Origin: UBA7672 sp044224605
Lineage (GTDB): Bacteria; Pseudomonadota; Alphaproteobacteria; Caulobacterales; Hyphomonadaceae
Assembly: GCA_044224605.1 (NCBI GenBank)
Contig: JBGAKC010000019.1
Span: 23,714-87,713, forward strand
Length of the DNA: 64,000 bases
Direction: 5' to 3'
Both the position numbers and the translations under genes were made by a program. Below are positions 11,303 through 18,945 of this stretch, in pieces. Within the stretch, counting starts at the first letter, position 1, and each line of letters starts with the position of its first letter. Below the pieces are notes generated by a model that saw nothing but the letters and a program-made list of their open reading frames with translations, did not search any database and had not been told where the DNA came from.

Positions 11303-12268
11303 ATGGCGGCAAAGCTAGGCAAGCTCGTCCTGTCGCTTCCGATCCCCGGGCCCGTAAGGGCCCGGGCTGAACGGCTGTTTGAATGCTTCGAGCCGTCGAA
11401 GCACATCGGCACGGAAAGGCTGATCGAGGCGGCGATCGTCAACAAGGCTGACGCGCTGCTGATCTCCCTCGGCATCCCGATGAGGGCCGAGGCAATCGCT
11501 CGCCTGCCGTCGAGCGTGAAGATAATCGCCTCGACCAGCGTCGGCTTCGATCACATTGACGTCGCAGCGGCCAATGCCCGCGGAATATCCATCGGCATCA
11601 CGCCGGATGCGGTTACTGACGCGACGGCGGACGTGACACTGCTGCTGATGCTCGGCGCCTGCCGTCGGGCCAAGGAGCATGTCCGCTCGATGGATCAGGC
11701 CTGGAGCGTGCGGAATGGATTTTTCGACGGTCTCGGCATGGACCTGACGGGCAAGACGCTTGGGATTGTCGGCATGGGGCGGATCGGCCGCGCCGTGGCG
11801 GATCGCGCGCGCGGCTTCCGCATGCCCATCCTCTATCACAATCGCAACCGGCTTTCGCCGGATCTGGAGAAAGATGCGCGTTACTTCGCTTCTCTGGATG
11901 AGATGCTGCCGCACTGCCAGGTGCTCAGCCTGAACATGCCGGGTGGGCAGGGCGTGATCATGACGCGCGAAAAGTTCGCATTGCTGCCGAACGGCGCGAT
12001 GTTCGTGAACTCGGCGCGCGGCAATCTTGTCGATGAGGACGCGCTGATTGACGCGCTGAAGACGGGCCAACTTTCGTCGGCTGGGCTCGACGTGTTCAAG
12101 AGCGAGCCGAACTACGACACGCGGATCAACAACCTGCCGAACACCTTCCTGCTGCCGCACATCGGCACGGCAACGGTCGAGACGCGCACGCACATGTCCA
12201 ACATGGCGCTCGACAATATCGAAGCTGTGCTGTCGGGAAGACCGGCGCCTTATGAAGCGAAGGTCTAA
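11303..12268 (+). CDS. D-2-hydroxyacid dehydrogenase (NAD(P)-dependent)
   Basis: A 321-residue cytoplasmic dehydrogenase that interconverts 2-keto acids and D-2-hydroxyacids. The Rossmann motif GIVGMGRIGRAVADRA is present, and the catalytic set is complete: R239 in NSARGNLVDE, E268 in FKSEP and H286 in LPHIGTAT. The close spacing of these residues fits the glyoxylate/hydroxypyruvate reductase branch, though phosphoglycerate dehydrogenase relatives cannot be excluded. ATG at 11303 is preferred over the TTG directly before it. It probably forms an operon with the MFS transporter 18 bases upstream, which could bring in its substrate. Confidence 0.87.
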   Translation: MAAKLGKLVLSLPIPGPVRARAERLFECFEPSKHIGTERLIEAAIVNKADALLISLGIPMRAEAIARLPSSVKIIASTSVGFDHIDVAAANARGISIGITPDAVTDATADVTLLLMLGACRRAKEHVRSMDQAWSVRNGFFDGLGMDLTGKTLGIVGMGRIGRAVADRARGFRMPILYHNRNRLSPDLEKDARYFASLDEMLPHCQVLSLNMPGGQGVIMTREKFALLPNGAMFVNSARGNLVDEDALIDALKTGQLSSAGLDVFKSEPNYDTRINNLPNTFLLPHIGTATVETRTHMSNMALDNIEAVLSGRPAPYEAKV

Positions 12269-12277
12269 GGCCGCGCT

Positions 12278-12805
12278 TTAGTGGTTGCGCGCAAATTCGT
12301 GCGGCTTGTGCTGCGACGGATCGAAATAGCCTGCCTCGTGATCGCCGGCATGATGGTGATGCTCCTTCGGCTTGAGGCCGAACAACGAGCGGAACCAGGC
12401 GGCGATGGCGCGGCGGAATTTCCATCTGCGACGGAGCGCAGGCGTGGTCGGTGCGTCGTCCTCGCAGCGGGGCACCTGCATGTCGTTCATTTGCGGCTTG
12501 AGCCCGCGGATGAGGTCTTCCTCGATCTGGCGGCGCTCGGTTTCGGTAGCCACGCGCATGACATGGCGTTCGGTGGCGCCGAGGATCCACCAGGCCTTCC
12601 CCCATTTCTCGTGTCCGAGGAGGCGGCTGCGCAAATTGGCGGCCTTGCCCACATAGAGGGCCTTCAGGAAGAAGCCGAAACGGCGACGTACGAAGACGTA
12701 GATGCCGCCCGAGTCGGCGGGAATGCCGTTCTTCGTCAGCGCGCAGTTGAAATAGTAGCGCTTGCCGGTTTCCCCGCGCCAACTGTGTTTTCCATAGAAG
12801 ATCAT
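12278..12805 (-). CDS. GIY-YIG domain protein with His-rich tail
   Basis: A 175-residue protein. The GIY-YIG nuclease core occupies about residues 33–105: GIYVF, then LYVGKAANLRSRLLGH (the YIG half and the conserved Arg), then RRQIEEDLIRGLKPQMND supplying the Glu and Asn. All expected catalytic positions seem present. The C-terminal 40 residues are rich in His (EHHHHAGDHEAG and SQHKPHEFARNH), which could bind metal or be disordered. It is a stand-alone gene converging on the dehydrogenase with a 9-base gap. Family members act as structure-specific nucleases or have unknown roles. Confidence 0.8.
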   Translation of the reverse strand: MIFYGKHSWRGETGKRYYFNCALTKNGIPADSGGIYVFVRRRFGFFLKALYVGKAANLRSRLLGHEKWGKAWWILGATERHVMRVATETERRQIEEDLIRGLKPQMNDMQVPRCEDDAPTTPALRRRWKFRRAIAAWFRSLFGLKPKEHHHHAGDHEAGYFDPSQHKPHEFARNH

Positions 12806-12968
12806 CGCGGTCCTGCCGATCAGGCTTCACATGAGGCGGGAATTTCCGCCTGATACGGTTAATGAGACCTGAAAGCGCGGCGGTTACGGCGGTACGTCTC
12901 GGGAGAAGGCGGGATGGTCATTTGCGCCATCGCAAGGCTTCGTCGGCATCGTGAGGGCAACAAAGGCC

Positions 12969-13445
12969 ATGCTAGTTGAAAATCTTCTAATAGCGACCTT
13001 CATGGTCATTGCGACTGTTACCATCCACTTCCTCGGGCTGGCGGTGCTGATCGCCATCCTGAGGGCCGAGTTCGCCGCCAGGTGGCGCGAGGGGAGCGCG
13101 GTGCTCCGCGCTCTGACGATACTGTTGACCGTGTTTGCGCTGGTGTTCCTGCACGGGCTCGAGATCTGGCTCTATGCCGGGCTGTTTGCCGTCCTCGGCC
13201 TGTTCCACGATCTGGAGCCGGCCCTGTATTTCTCGACCACGTCCTTCACCACAATTGGCTACGGGGACGTGGTTATTGATCACACCCGACGGATGATCGC
13301 AGCGATCGAGGGGGTGAACGGCTTCCTCCTGATCGGCTGGTCGACGGCCTTTCTGGTGTCCGTGACGGCGAAGATGGGCCTCCTTGAGGCCCGGCTGACC
13401 CAAAACGATGGCGCAAGTCGTCGCGATCCGCCGAACTTGCCTTGA
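12969..13445 (+). CDS. Small potassium-channel-like membrane protein
   Basis: A 158-residue membrane protein. A pore helix and selectivity filter TIGYGD at residues 95–100, preceded by STTSFT, match the ion-channel 2 family (pore-loop K+ channels). There appear to be two N-terminal membrane segments (about 5–27 and 45–75) and one after the filter (about 115–135). The N-terminus is uncertain: GTG at 12951 adds six residues, while ATG at 12969 gives a hydrophobic start. No cytoplasmic RCK/TrkA or cyclic-nucleotide domain is fused, so gating is unknown. Confidence 0.8.
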   Translation: MLVENLLIATFMVIATVTIHFLGLAVLIAILRAEFAARWREGSAVLRALTILLTVFALVFLHGLEIWLYAGLFAVLGLFHDLEPALYFSTTSFTTIGYGDVVIDHTRRMIAAIEGVNGFLLIGWSTAFLVSVTAKMGLLEARLTQNDGASRRDPPNLP

Positions 13446-13452
13446 CCCGGTG

Positions 13453-13489
13453 GGCCCGATAGTCACCTTGCCTTCTCAGTGACTGGGCC
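13453..13489 (+). promoter_or_regulatory. Hairpin just upstream of pccA
   Basis: GGCCC and AGTCAC pair with GTGACT and GGGCC, separated by a 12-base loop and a 3-base bulge. It lies between the channel gene stop and the pccA start (16 bases before the ATG). There is no T-tract, so it may be a weak terminator for the upstream gene or a leader structure or operator for pccA. The function is inferred only from position and symmetry. Confidence 0.35.
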
Positions 13490-13504
13490 GTGCCGGGGTA
13501 GTTG

Positions 13505-15505
13505 ATGTTCTCCAAGATCCTGATCGCGAACCGCGGGGAAATCGCCTGCCGGGTGATCAAGACCGCCCGCCGCATGGGTGTGAAAACGGTGGTGGTCTAT
13601 TCGGACGCTGACGCTGGCTCCATGGCTGTCGACCTGGCGGACGAGGCAATCCACATCGGCGGCTCGCCCGCGGCCCAGAGCTATCTGGTCCAGGACAAGA
13701 TCGTCGCCGCCGTGAAGCAGTCGGGCGCGGAGGCCGTCCACCCGGGCTTCGGCTTCCTCTCGGAGAATGCTTCGTTCGCGAAGAGATTGAAAGACGAAAA
13801 GATCGTCTTCATCGGCCCCAATCCGCACGCGATCGAAGCCATGGGCGACAAGATCACGTCGAAGAAGTTTGCGGCGGAAGCCGGCGTCAACACCGTCCCG
13901 GGCCACATGGGGCTCATCGCCGACAGCAAGGAAGCGGTGAAGATCGCAGACTCGATCGGTTATCCAGTCATGATCAAGGCGTCGGCGGGCGGCGGCGGCA
14001 AGGGCCTGCGCATCGCTTGGAACGCTGCTGAGGCGAAGGAAGGCTTCGAGGGCGCGCGCGCCGAGGCGATCTCGTCGTTCGGCGACGATCGCATCTTCAT
14101 CGAGAAGTTCGTCGACCAACCGCGCCACATCGAGATCCAGGTGCTCGGCGACAAGCACGGCAACATCATCTACCTGAACGAGCGCGAATGCTCGATCCAG
14201 CGCCGCAACCAGAAAGTGTTCGAAGAGGCGCCGTCGCCCTTCCTCACCGAAGAGACACGCAAGGCGATGGGCGAGCAGGCGGTCGCACTGGCGAAAGCGG
14301 TTCAGTACGACAGCGCCGGCACGGTGGAATTCATCGTCGACGGCAAGCGCAACTTCTACTTCCTCGAGATGAACACGCGCCTGCAGGTCGAGCATCCGGT
14401 GACTGAGTTGATCACCGGGTACGATCTCGTCGAGCAGATGCTTCGCGTCGCCGCCGGCGAGAAGCTGGCGATCAAGCAGAAGGATGTGGGCATCAAGGGC
14501 TGGGCGCTCGAGAGCCGCATCTACGCCGAAGACCCTTATCGCGGTTTCCTGCCGAGCATCGGCCGCCTGAAGCGCATGCGGTTCCCGGAAGAGGGCAAGC
14601 TGGGCGAAGGAACAGTGCGCATCGACACGGGAGTCCGTGAAGGCGATGAAATTTCCATGTTCTATGATCCGATGATCGCGAAGCTGATCACCCATGGGAA
14701 GGATCGCGCCGCCGCCATCGCCACGCACACGAAAGCGCTGGAACGCCTTGAAGTCAAAGGCATCCAGGACAACTCGCCCTTCCTCGCGGCCGTGCTGGAT
14801 CAGAAGCGGTTCCAGTCCGGAAAGATCACGACCGGCTACATCAAGGAGGAATTCCCGCAGGGGTTCCACGGCGCCGAGGCTTCTCCAGAGGTGGAGAAAG
14901 TCATGGCGGGCGCGGCAGCTTATGCGCACGCGGTGCTGTTGGGTCGGGCAGAGTCAGTCTCCGGTCGCGTCGAGCCGATGAAGGCGCTGCGGCAGGATTG
15001 GGTCGTGCTGGTAGGTAAGAAGCAGTTCCCGATCAACCTGCAGTTCATGATGGGGGACAGCGAAATCACGTTCACGAATATGGGCGAAAGGCACACGATC
15101 GCTACTAAATGGCGGCCGGGCTTTGGCTTGATGGAGTTGTTGTTCGACAACAAATCCTATGCGCTGTCGGTCACCAGTGCGGAGGAGGGGTTCATTATTC
15201 GCCGCCTCGGCGTCGAGGCGCACGTGAAGGTCTGCACGCCATTCCAGGCCGAACTGCACGCCCGCCTGCCGGAGAAGCAGAAGCCCGATACCTCGAAGCT
15301 CATCATGAGTCCGATGCCGGGCCTCGTCGTTTCCGTCGCCGTCACTGTTGGTCAGGAAGTGAAATCGGGCGAGGCGGTCTGCGTCGTCGAGGCGATGAAG
15401 ATGCAGAACATCATCCGCGCCGAAGCCGATGGCACGGTGAAAGCCGTGAATGCCGCCGCTGGCGCCTCCGTTGCCGCCGACGAGGTTCTCGTCGAGTTCG
15501 CGTAA
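13505..15505 (+). CDS. pccA: Propionyl-CoA carboxylase alpha subunit (biotin carboxylase + BCCP)
   Basis: A 666-residue biotin-dependent carboxylase subunit. The N-terminal biotin carboxylase (about 1–450) shows ILIANRGEIACRVIKTARR, the glycine-rich ASAGGGGKGL ATP-grasp loop and EMNTRLQVEHPVTE. A BT linker domain follows, then a C-terminal biotinyl domain with EAMKM, where K632 would be biotinylated. It uses ATP and bicarbonate to carboxylate biotin for PccB. ATG at 13505 is preferred over the TTG immediately before. The biotin ligase gene at 51 kb would modify it. Methylcrotonyl-CoA carboxylase alpha is similar, but the presence of pccB and an epimerase favours propionyl-CoA. Confidence 0.93.
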   Translation: MFSKILIANRGEIACRVIKTARRMGVKTVVVYSDADAGSMAVDLADEAIHIGGSPAAQSYLVQDKIVAAVKQSGAEAVHPGFGFLSENASFAKRLKDEKIVFIGPNPHAIEAMGDKITSKKFAAEAGVNTVPGHMGLIADSKEAVKIADSIGYPVMIKASAGGGGKGLRIAWNAAEAKEGFEGARAEAISSFGDDRIFIEKFVDQPRHIEIQVLGDKHGNIIYLNERECSIQRRNQKVFEEAPSPFLTEETRKAMGEQAVALAKAVQYDSAGTVEFIVDGKRNFYFLEMNTRLQVEHPVTELITGYDLVEQMLRVAAGEKLAIKQKDVGIKGWALESRIYAEDPYRGFLPSIGRLKRMRFPEEGKLGEGTVRIDTGVREGDEISMFYDPMIAKLITHGKDRAAAIATHTKALERLEVKGIQDNSPFLAAVLDQKRFQSGKITTGYIKEEFPQGFHGAEASPEVEKVMAGAAAYAHAVLLGRAESVSGRVEPMKALRQDWVVLVGKKQFPINLQFMMGDSEITFTNMGERHTIATKWRPGFGLMELLFDNKSYALSVTSAEEGFIIRRLGVEAHVKVCTPFQAELHARLPEKQKPDTSKLIMSPMPGLVVSVAVTVGQEVKSGEAVCVVEAMKMQNIIRAEADGTVKAVNAAAGASVAADEVLVEFA

Positions 15506-15571
15506 CGGCGCCCTTTGCTTCGTTTCTTTTGTGTTGCTAGCTACGCTCCGGTATCAAACTGGAGTCGGGGC

Positions 15572-16663
15572 ATGAAGCGTATTGCGGGTCTTCTGGCGGC
15601 GGCCGTTCTTGCTGGCTGCGCCACGCCCTCCAGCCAGGATGCGGTCGCAACGACATCAGGCGTGACGCCGCTGCCACCCGTTCCCGGCGGTCCTGCGATG
15701 GCCGAAATCTTCGATGGCAAGGCGATGCGCGTGATCCTGTGCGGCACGTCCTCGCCGCTCCCCGATCCGGCGCGCGCAAAGGCCTGCACGGTCGTTGTGG
15801 CCGGCGACAAGGCCTACGTGATCGACACAGGTCCGGAGAGCTGGGAAGAACTGGCGCGCATGCAGTTCCCCGGCGCGCGTATCGCGGGGATTTTCATCAC
15901 ACACTACCACTCGGACCACATCGGCGATCTCGGCGAATTCCGCATGCAGACGATGGTCGCAGGCCGCCAGCAGATGCTGCCAGTCTATGGCCCGCACGGC
16001 GTGAGGCCGTTGGTTGATGGGTTCAACATGGCTTACGCGGAAGACGCGCGCCTGCGTCTCGCGCACCATGGCCCGACGGTCGTCAACATCGCCGCCTCAC
16101 CGCTGGTTGCGAAAGAGTTCGGGAAAAACTTCAAGGGCGAGCTGACGGCTGAGGAAGTCATTCTTCAGGATGGCGATCTCAAGGTCACGGCGTTCGAAGT
16201 CGATCACGACCCCATCCGTCCCGCCGTTGGCTATCGCTTCGACTGGAAGGGTCGCTCGGTCGTAGTCTCGGGTGACACCGCAATGACGCTGAACCTCACC
16301 GAAAACGCTAAGGGCGCCGATTTGCTCGTGGCGGAGTCGCTGTCCAGCGCGCTCGTCGGCATGGCGCAGCGCCAGATGCAGGCGGCGGGTAATCCGCGCG
16401 TCGGCAAGATCATGGGCGACATTCCTGACTATCACATAAGCCCCGTCGATGCGGCGAAAACAGCGAACGAGGCCGGCGTGAAGCTGCTGGTCTACACGCA
16501 CCACATTCCCTCGGCGCAGGTAAATCTGCCACCGTATTTCGCCGGCGTCGCTGACGTGCGGCCGGCCGACAAATGGGTGATCGGCTGGGATGGTCTCCGC
16601 CTCGACCTGCCGGTCGGGTCAGCAGACATCAAGCAGGGCGAGCTTCTGCCCAAACCCAACTAG
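15572..16663 (+). CDS. Lipoprotein metallo-beta-lactamase-fold hydrolase
   Basis: A 363-residue protein with a lipoprotein signal (lipobox LAGC, C16); the start was set at that signal. The metal site HxHxDH is intact as H111-Y-H113-S-D115-H116, and further ligands are likely in VVSGDTAMT and the YTHHIPS segment. The domain resembles arylsulfatase/RNase Z-type MBL hydrolases rather than true beta-lactamases. As a lipoprotein it would act in the periplasm on an ester or phosphodiester substrate that cannot be read from sequence. Its stop codon shares bases with that of the convergent HXXEE gene. Confidence 0.85.
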   Translation: MKRIAGLLAAAVLAGCATPSSQDAVATTSGVTPLPPVPGGPAMAEIFDGKAMRVILCGTSSPLPDPARAKACTVVVAGDKAYVIDTGPESWEELARMQFPGARIAGIFITHYHSDHIGDLGEFRMQTMVAGRQQMLPVYGPHGVRPLVDGFNMAYAEDARLRLAHHGPTVVNIAASPLVAKEFGKNFKGELTAEEVILQDGDLKVTAFEVDHDPIRPAVGYRFDWKGRSVVVSGDTAMTLNLTENAKGADLLVAESLSSALVGMAQRQMQAAGNPRVGKIMGDIPDYHISPVDAAKTANEAGVKLLVYTHHIPSAQVNLPPYFAGVADVRPADKWVIGWDGLRLDLPVGSADIKQGELLPKPN

Positions 16664-17070
16664 GGTCGGCGCCTCATCGCCCAAAGCAAGCCGAACATCA
16701 CCGGCGTGATCACGAGCACAGCGGTGAAAACGCCGGGCATCAGGCTTGAGGTCATGATGCTCAGCGCGATATGGCTTGCGACGTTGAGCAGCATGATGAT
16801 CGCAAGGATCGCCAGCGCCCAGCCGCTCCATGATGGGCCCGTCGCGATGGCGTAGATCGCACAAAGTCCGACAGTCAGCGACAGGACGCCGACTGCGATC
16901 GTGAAGGCGCCGGGCAGCTCCATCCATGCAAGCCATGACGCCGCCCGATGGGCCGCGCTCCAGCCGGGAAGGTCCAGCACGGTCTCCTCGATATTGTGAA
17001 CGAGAAACGCGGCGGCCGCCGCCATCCAGGCGCGGCGATGGGCAATCGGCGGAGGCGCATCGTCGATCAT
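16660..17070 (-). CDS. HXXEE domain membrane protein
   Basis: A 136-residue membrane protein with about four hydrophobic segments. The first contains the family signature H25-N-I-E28-E29, and a second conserved histidine lies in VASHIALS followed by a PG pair (SSLMPGVFTAVL), as in the HXXEE family (Pfam PF13787). The function of this family is unknown; the clustered His/Glu residues within membrane segments suggest metal or haem binding. It overlaps the stop of the upstream metallo-hydrolase by four bases and is otherwise isolated. Confidence 0.75.
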   Translation of the reverse strand: MIDDAPPPIAHRRAWMAAAAAFLVHNIEETVLDLPGWSAAHRAASWLAWMELPGAFTIAVGVLSLTVGLCAIYAIATGPSWSGWALAILAIIMLLNVASHIALSIMTSSLMPGVFTAVLVITPVMFGLLWAMRRRP

Positions 17071-17135
17071 CGCGCGCAGTTTTGCACGACAAGCATCACA
17101 GGAACCAGCGCCCTGTTTCGGCGTTTCCGTGCTTG

Positions 17136-17529
17136 ATGAGCAAGCTGTTCACGAAGTTCGCAAACGCTGTCGCCGCTGGGACCGGCAGCCCCCCATGCCT
17201 TCATCGCATGTGTGGTGTTCGTTGCAGCCTCGGCCCTCACCGGCCCGCTGTTCGGCTTCTCCGACACCTGGCAGCTGGTGATCAACACCTCGACCACCAT
17301 CATCACTTTCCTGATGGTCTTCCTGATCCAGAACACCCAGAACCGCGACAACGGCGCCTTGCAGGCAAAGCTCGATGAACTGATCCATGCGATGGTCGAT
17401 GCGGACAACAAATTCATCGGGATCGAGCACCTGACCGATGAAGAGCTGAAGGCCATTCTCGAGGAGGTCGAGCAAAACACCCACCAACTCCCGGCGGAAC
17501 GCCGCCGTCGAGCCAAAACCCGCGCCTGA
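17136..17529 (+). pseudogene. Low-affinity iron permease family protein, frameshifted at a C6 run
   Basis: The first frame encodes MSKLFTKFANAVAAGTGSP and the +1-shifted frame continues HAFIACVVFVAASALTGPLF, then FSDTWQLVINTSTTIITFLM and IQNTQNRDN, a clear match to the bacterial low-affinity iron permease family (Fet4-like, PF04120). The break is in a run of six C at 17189–17194; removing one C restores a single 130-residue protein. The downstream part is otherwise intact, with two membrane segments and an acidic helical tail. This is either a homopolymer sequencing error, a phase-variable tract or a recent loss of function. The role in iron uptake is weakly established for bacterial members. 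Confidence 0.75.
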
Positions 17530-17570
17530 GGCAGGCTGGACAATTCGGCGCTGCCTCGCCTAATCCGCCC

Positions 17571-18023
17571 ATGGTCATTTATGTCGACGCAGACGCCTGC
17601 CCGGTGAAGGACGAGGTCTACAAGGTCGCACGGCGGCTCTCGCTCGAAGTGCAGGTCGTCGCCAATTCCTTCATCCGCACGCCGGCCGAGCCTCGCATCC
17701 AGTTCGTTCTGGTCGCCGCCGGCGCCGATGCCGCCGATGACTGGATCGCGGAGCGGGCAGGGCGTGGCGATGTGGTGGTAACCAATGACATTCCACTCGC
17801 CGCTCGTGCGCTGGAAAAGGGCGCTGAAGCCATCTCGCCGACAGCGAAGGTTTTCTCAGCCGACATGATCGGCTCGGCGCTCGCAACGCGCGTATTGATG
17901 GAGCACCTTCGCTCCTTCGGCGAAATCACGTCGGGGCCAAAGCCATTCTCGCCGAAGGATCGCTCGGCCTTTCTTTCGGCGCTCGATGCCGCGGTGACCC
18001 GAGCGAAAAAGAAAACAGCCTGA
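17571..18023 (+). CDS. YaiI/YqxD family protein (UPF0178)
   Basis: A 150-residue protein of the DUF188 family. The acidic N-terminal strand IYVDADACPVKDEVYKVA and the later VVTNDIPLA and DRSAFLSALD segments are hallmarks. The conserved Asp residues (D6, D8 and that in TNDIPLA) resemble the PIN/NYN nuclease-like metal site, so an RNA- or DNA-related activity is suspected, but no function is established. Length is normal for the family. It lies 41 bases after the iron-permease remnant, on the same strand. Confidence 0.88.
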   Translation: MVIYVDADACPVKDEVYKVARRLSLEVQVVANSFIRTPAEPRIQFVLVAAGADAADDWIAERAGRGDVVVTNDIPLAARALEKGAEAISPTAKVFSADMIGSALATRVLMEHLRSFGEITSGPKPFSPKDRSAFLSALDAAVTRAKKKTA

Positions 18024-18093
18024 CCGCAACCACGATCAAGCGCGCCTTGCGGCCCTGCGCCATACCTGCTTCATCGCTTCGGAAAGGATAGTG

Positions 18094-18945
18094 ATGCAGG
18101 CGGTAGTCAAGGCTCTGTGGTTCATCGAGGCCAATGCCGGTGAGGCAGTGACGCTCGATGATGTCGCCGCGGCCTCCGGCATGTCGCGCTTTCATCTCTC
18201 GCGCACTTTCGCCGCCGTGGTTGGCCAGCCGGTTGTCGCCTATCTGCGCAGCCGGCGCCTGACCGAGGCGGCGCGGCGGCTGGCCGACGGTGCGCCCGAC
18301 ATCCTGTCGGTCGCGCTGGATGCCGGCTACGGGTCGCACGAGGCGTTCACCCGCGCTTTCAGGGACCAGTTCGGGCTGACGCCCGAGGAGGTCCGTACGA
18401 GACGCTCGCTCGCCAATCTCCCCCTCGTGGAGGCTATCCGCATGCCCGACCAAGCCACCTCGCTTCGCGCTCCGGACCGTTTCGTGAAATGCGGTCCTAT
18501 GCTGTTCGCCGGACTGCGAAAGTATTTCCGCTTCGAAGATCGAGGCGGCATCCCCATGCTCTGGCATGCTTTCGGCGTCTACCAGGATCGCATTCCTTCC
18601 ATGATCCCAGGAGCGGCCTTCGGTCTGTGTCTTGGACCTGCAGACGCGGCCGATGATTGCGGCTTCGACTACGCGCCCGCAGTGCAGGTGACCAGTCTCG
18701 ATGCCTTGCCTGAAGGATTGAGCGGCATCCGGATCGAGGCGCGCGAATGGGCCGTCTACCATCACCGCGAGCACGTTTCACTAGTTGGTGCGACCTGTGC
18801 GGCGGCAGGCGAATGGCTCGTCCAGTCCGGCCGTTCGCCCCCGCCCGGTCCGATGCAGATGTTCGAGCGCTACGGGTCCGGGTTCGATCCACGCACAGGG
18901 CTTGGCGGTTGCGAGGTCTGGATCCCGGTCACCAGCCTCAGCTAA
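18094..18945 (+). CDS. AraC family regulator with GyrI-like effector domain
   Basis: A 283-residue regulator. Two helix-turn-helix units occupy about residues 8–105 (VTLDDVAAASGMSRFHLSRTF and AGYGSHEAFTRAFRDQFGLTP), at the N-terminus rather than the usual C-terminus, as in the Rob/SoxS-like group. The rest (about 125–283) fits the GyrI/AraC effector-binding domain that binds small hydrophobic ligands or drugs. ATG at 18094 follows GGAAAGGAT and is preferred over GTG at 18091. It converges on the monooxygenase gene with an 8-base overlap of stops, so it might control that gene, but no operator was identified. Confidence 0.9.
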   Translation: MQAVVKALWFIEANAGEAVTLDDVAAASGMSRFHLSRTFAAVVGQPVVAYLRSRRLTEAARRLADGAPDILSVALDAGYGSHEAFTRAFRDQFGLTPEEVRTRRSLANLPLVEAIRMPDQATSLRAPDRFVKCGPMLFAGLRKYFRFEDRGGIPMLWHAFGVYQDRIPSMIPGAAFGLCLGPADAADDCGFDYAPAVQVTSLDALPEGLSGIRIEAREWAVYHHREHVSLVGATCAAAGEWLVQSGRSPPPGPMQMFERYGSGFDPRTGLGGCEVWIPVTSLS

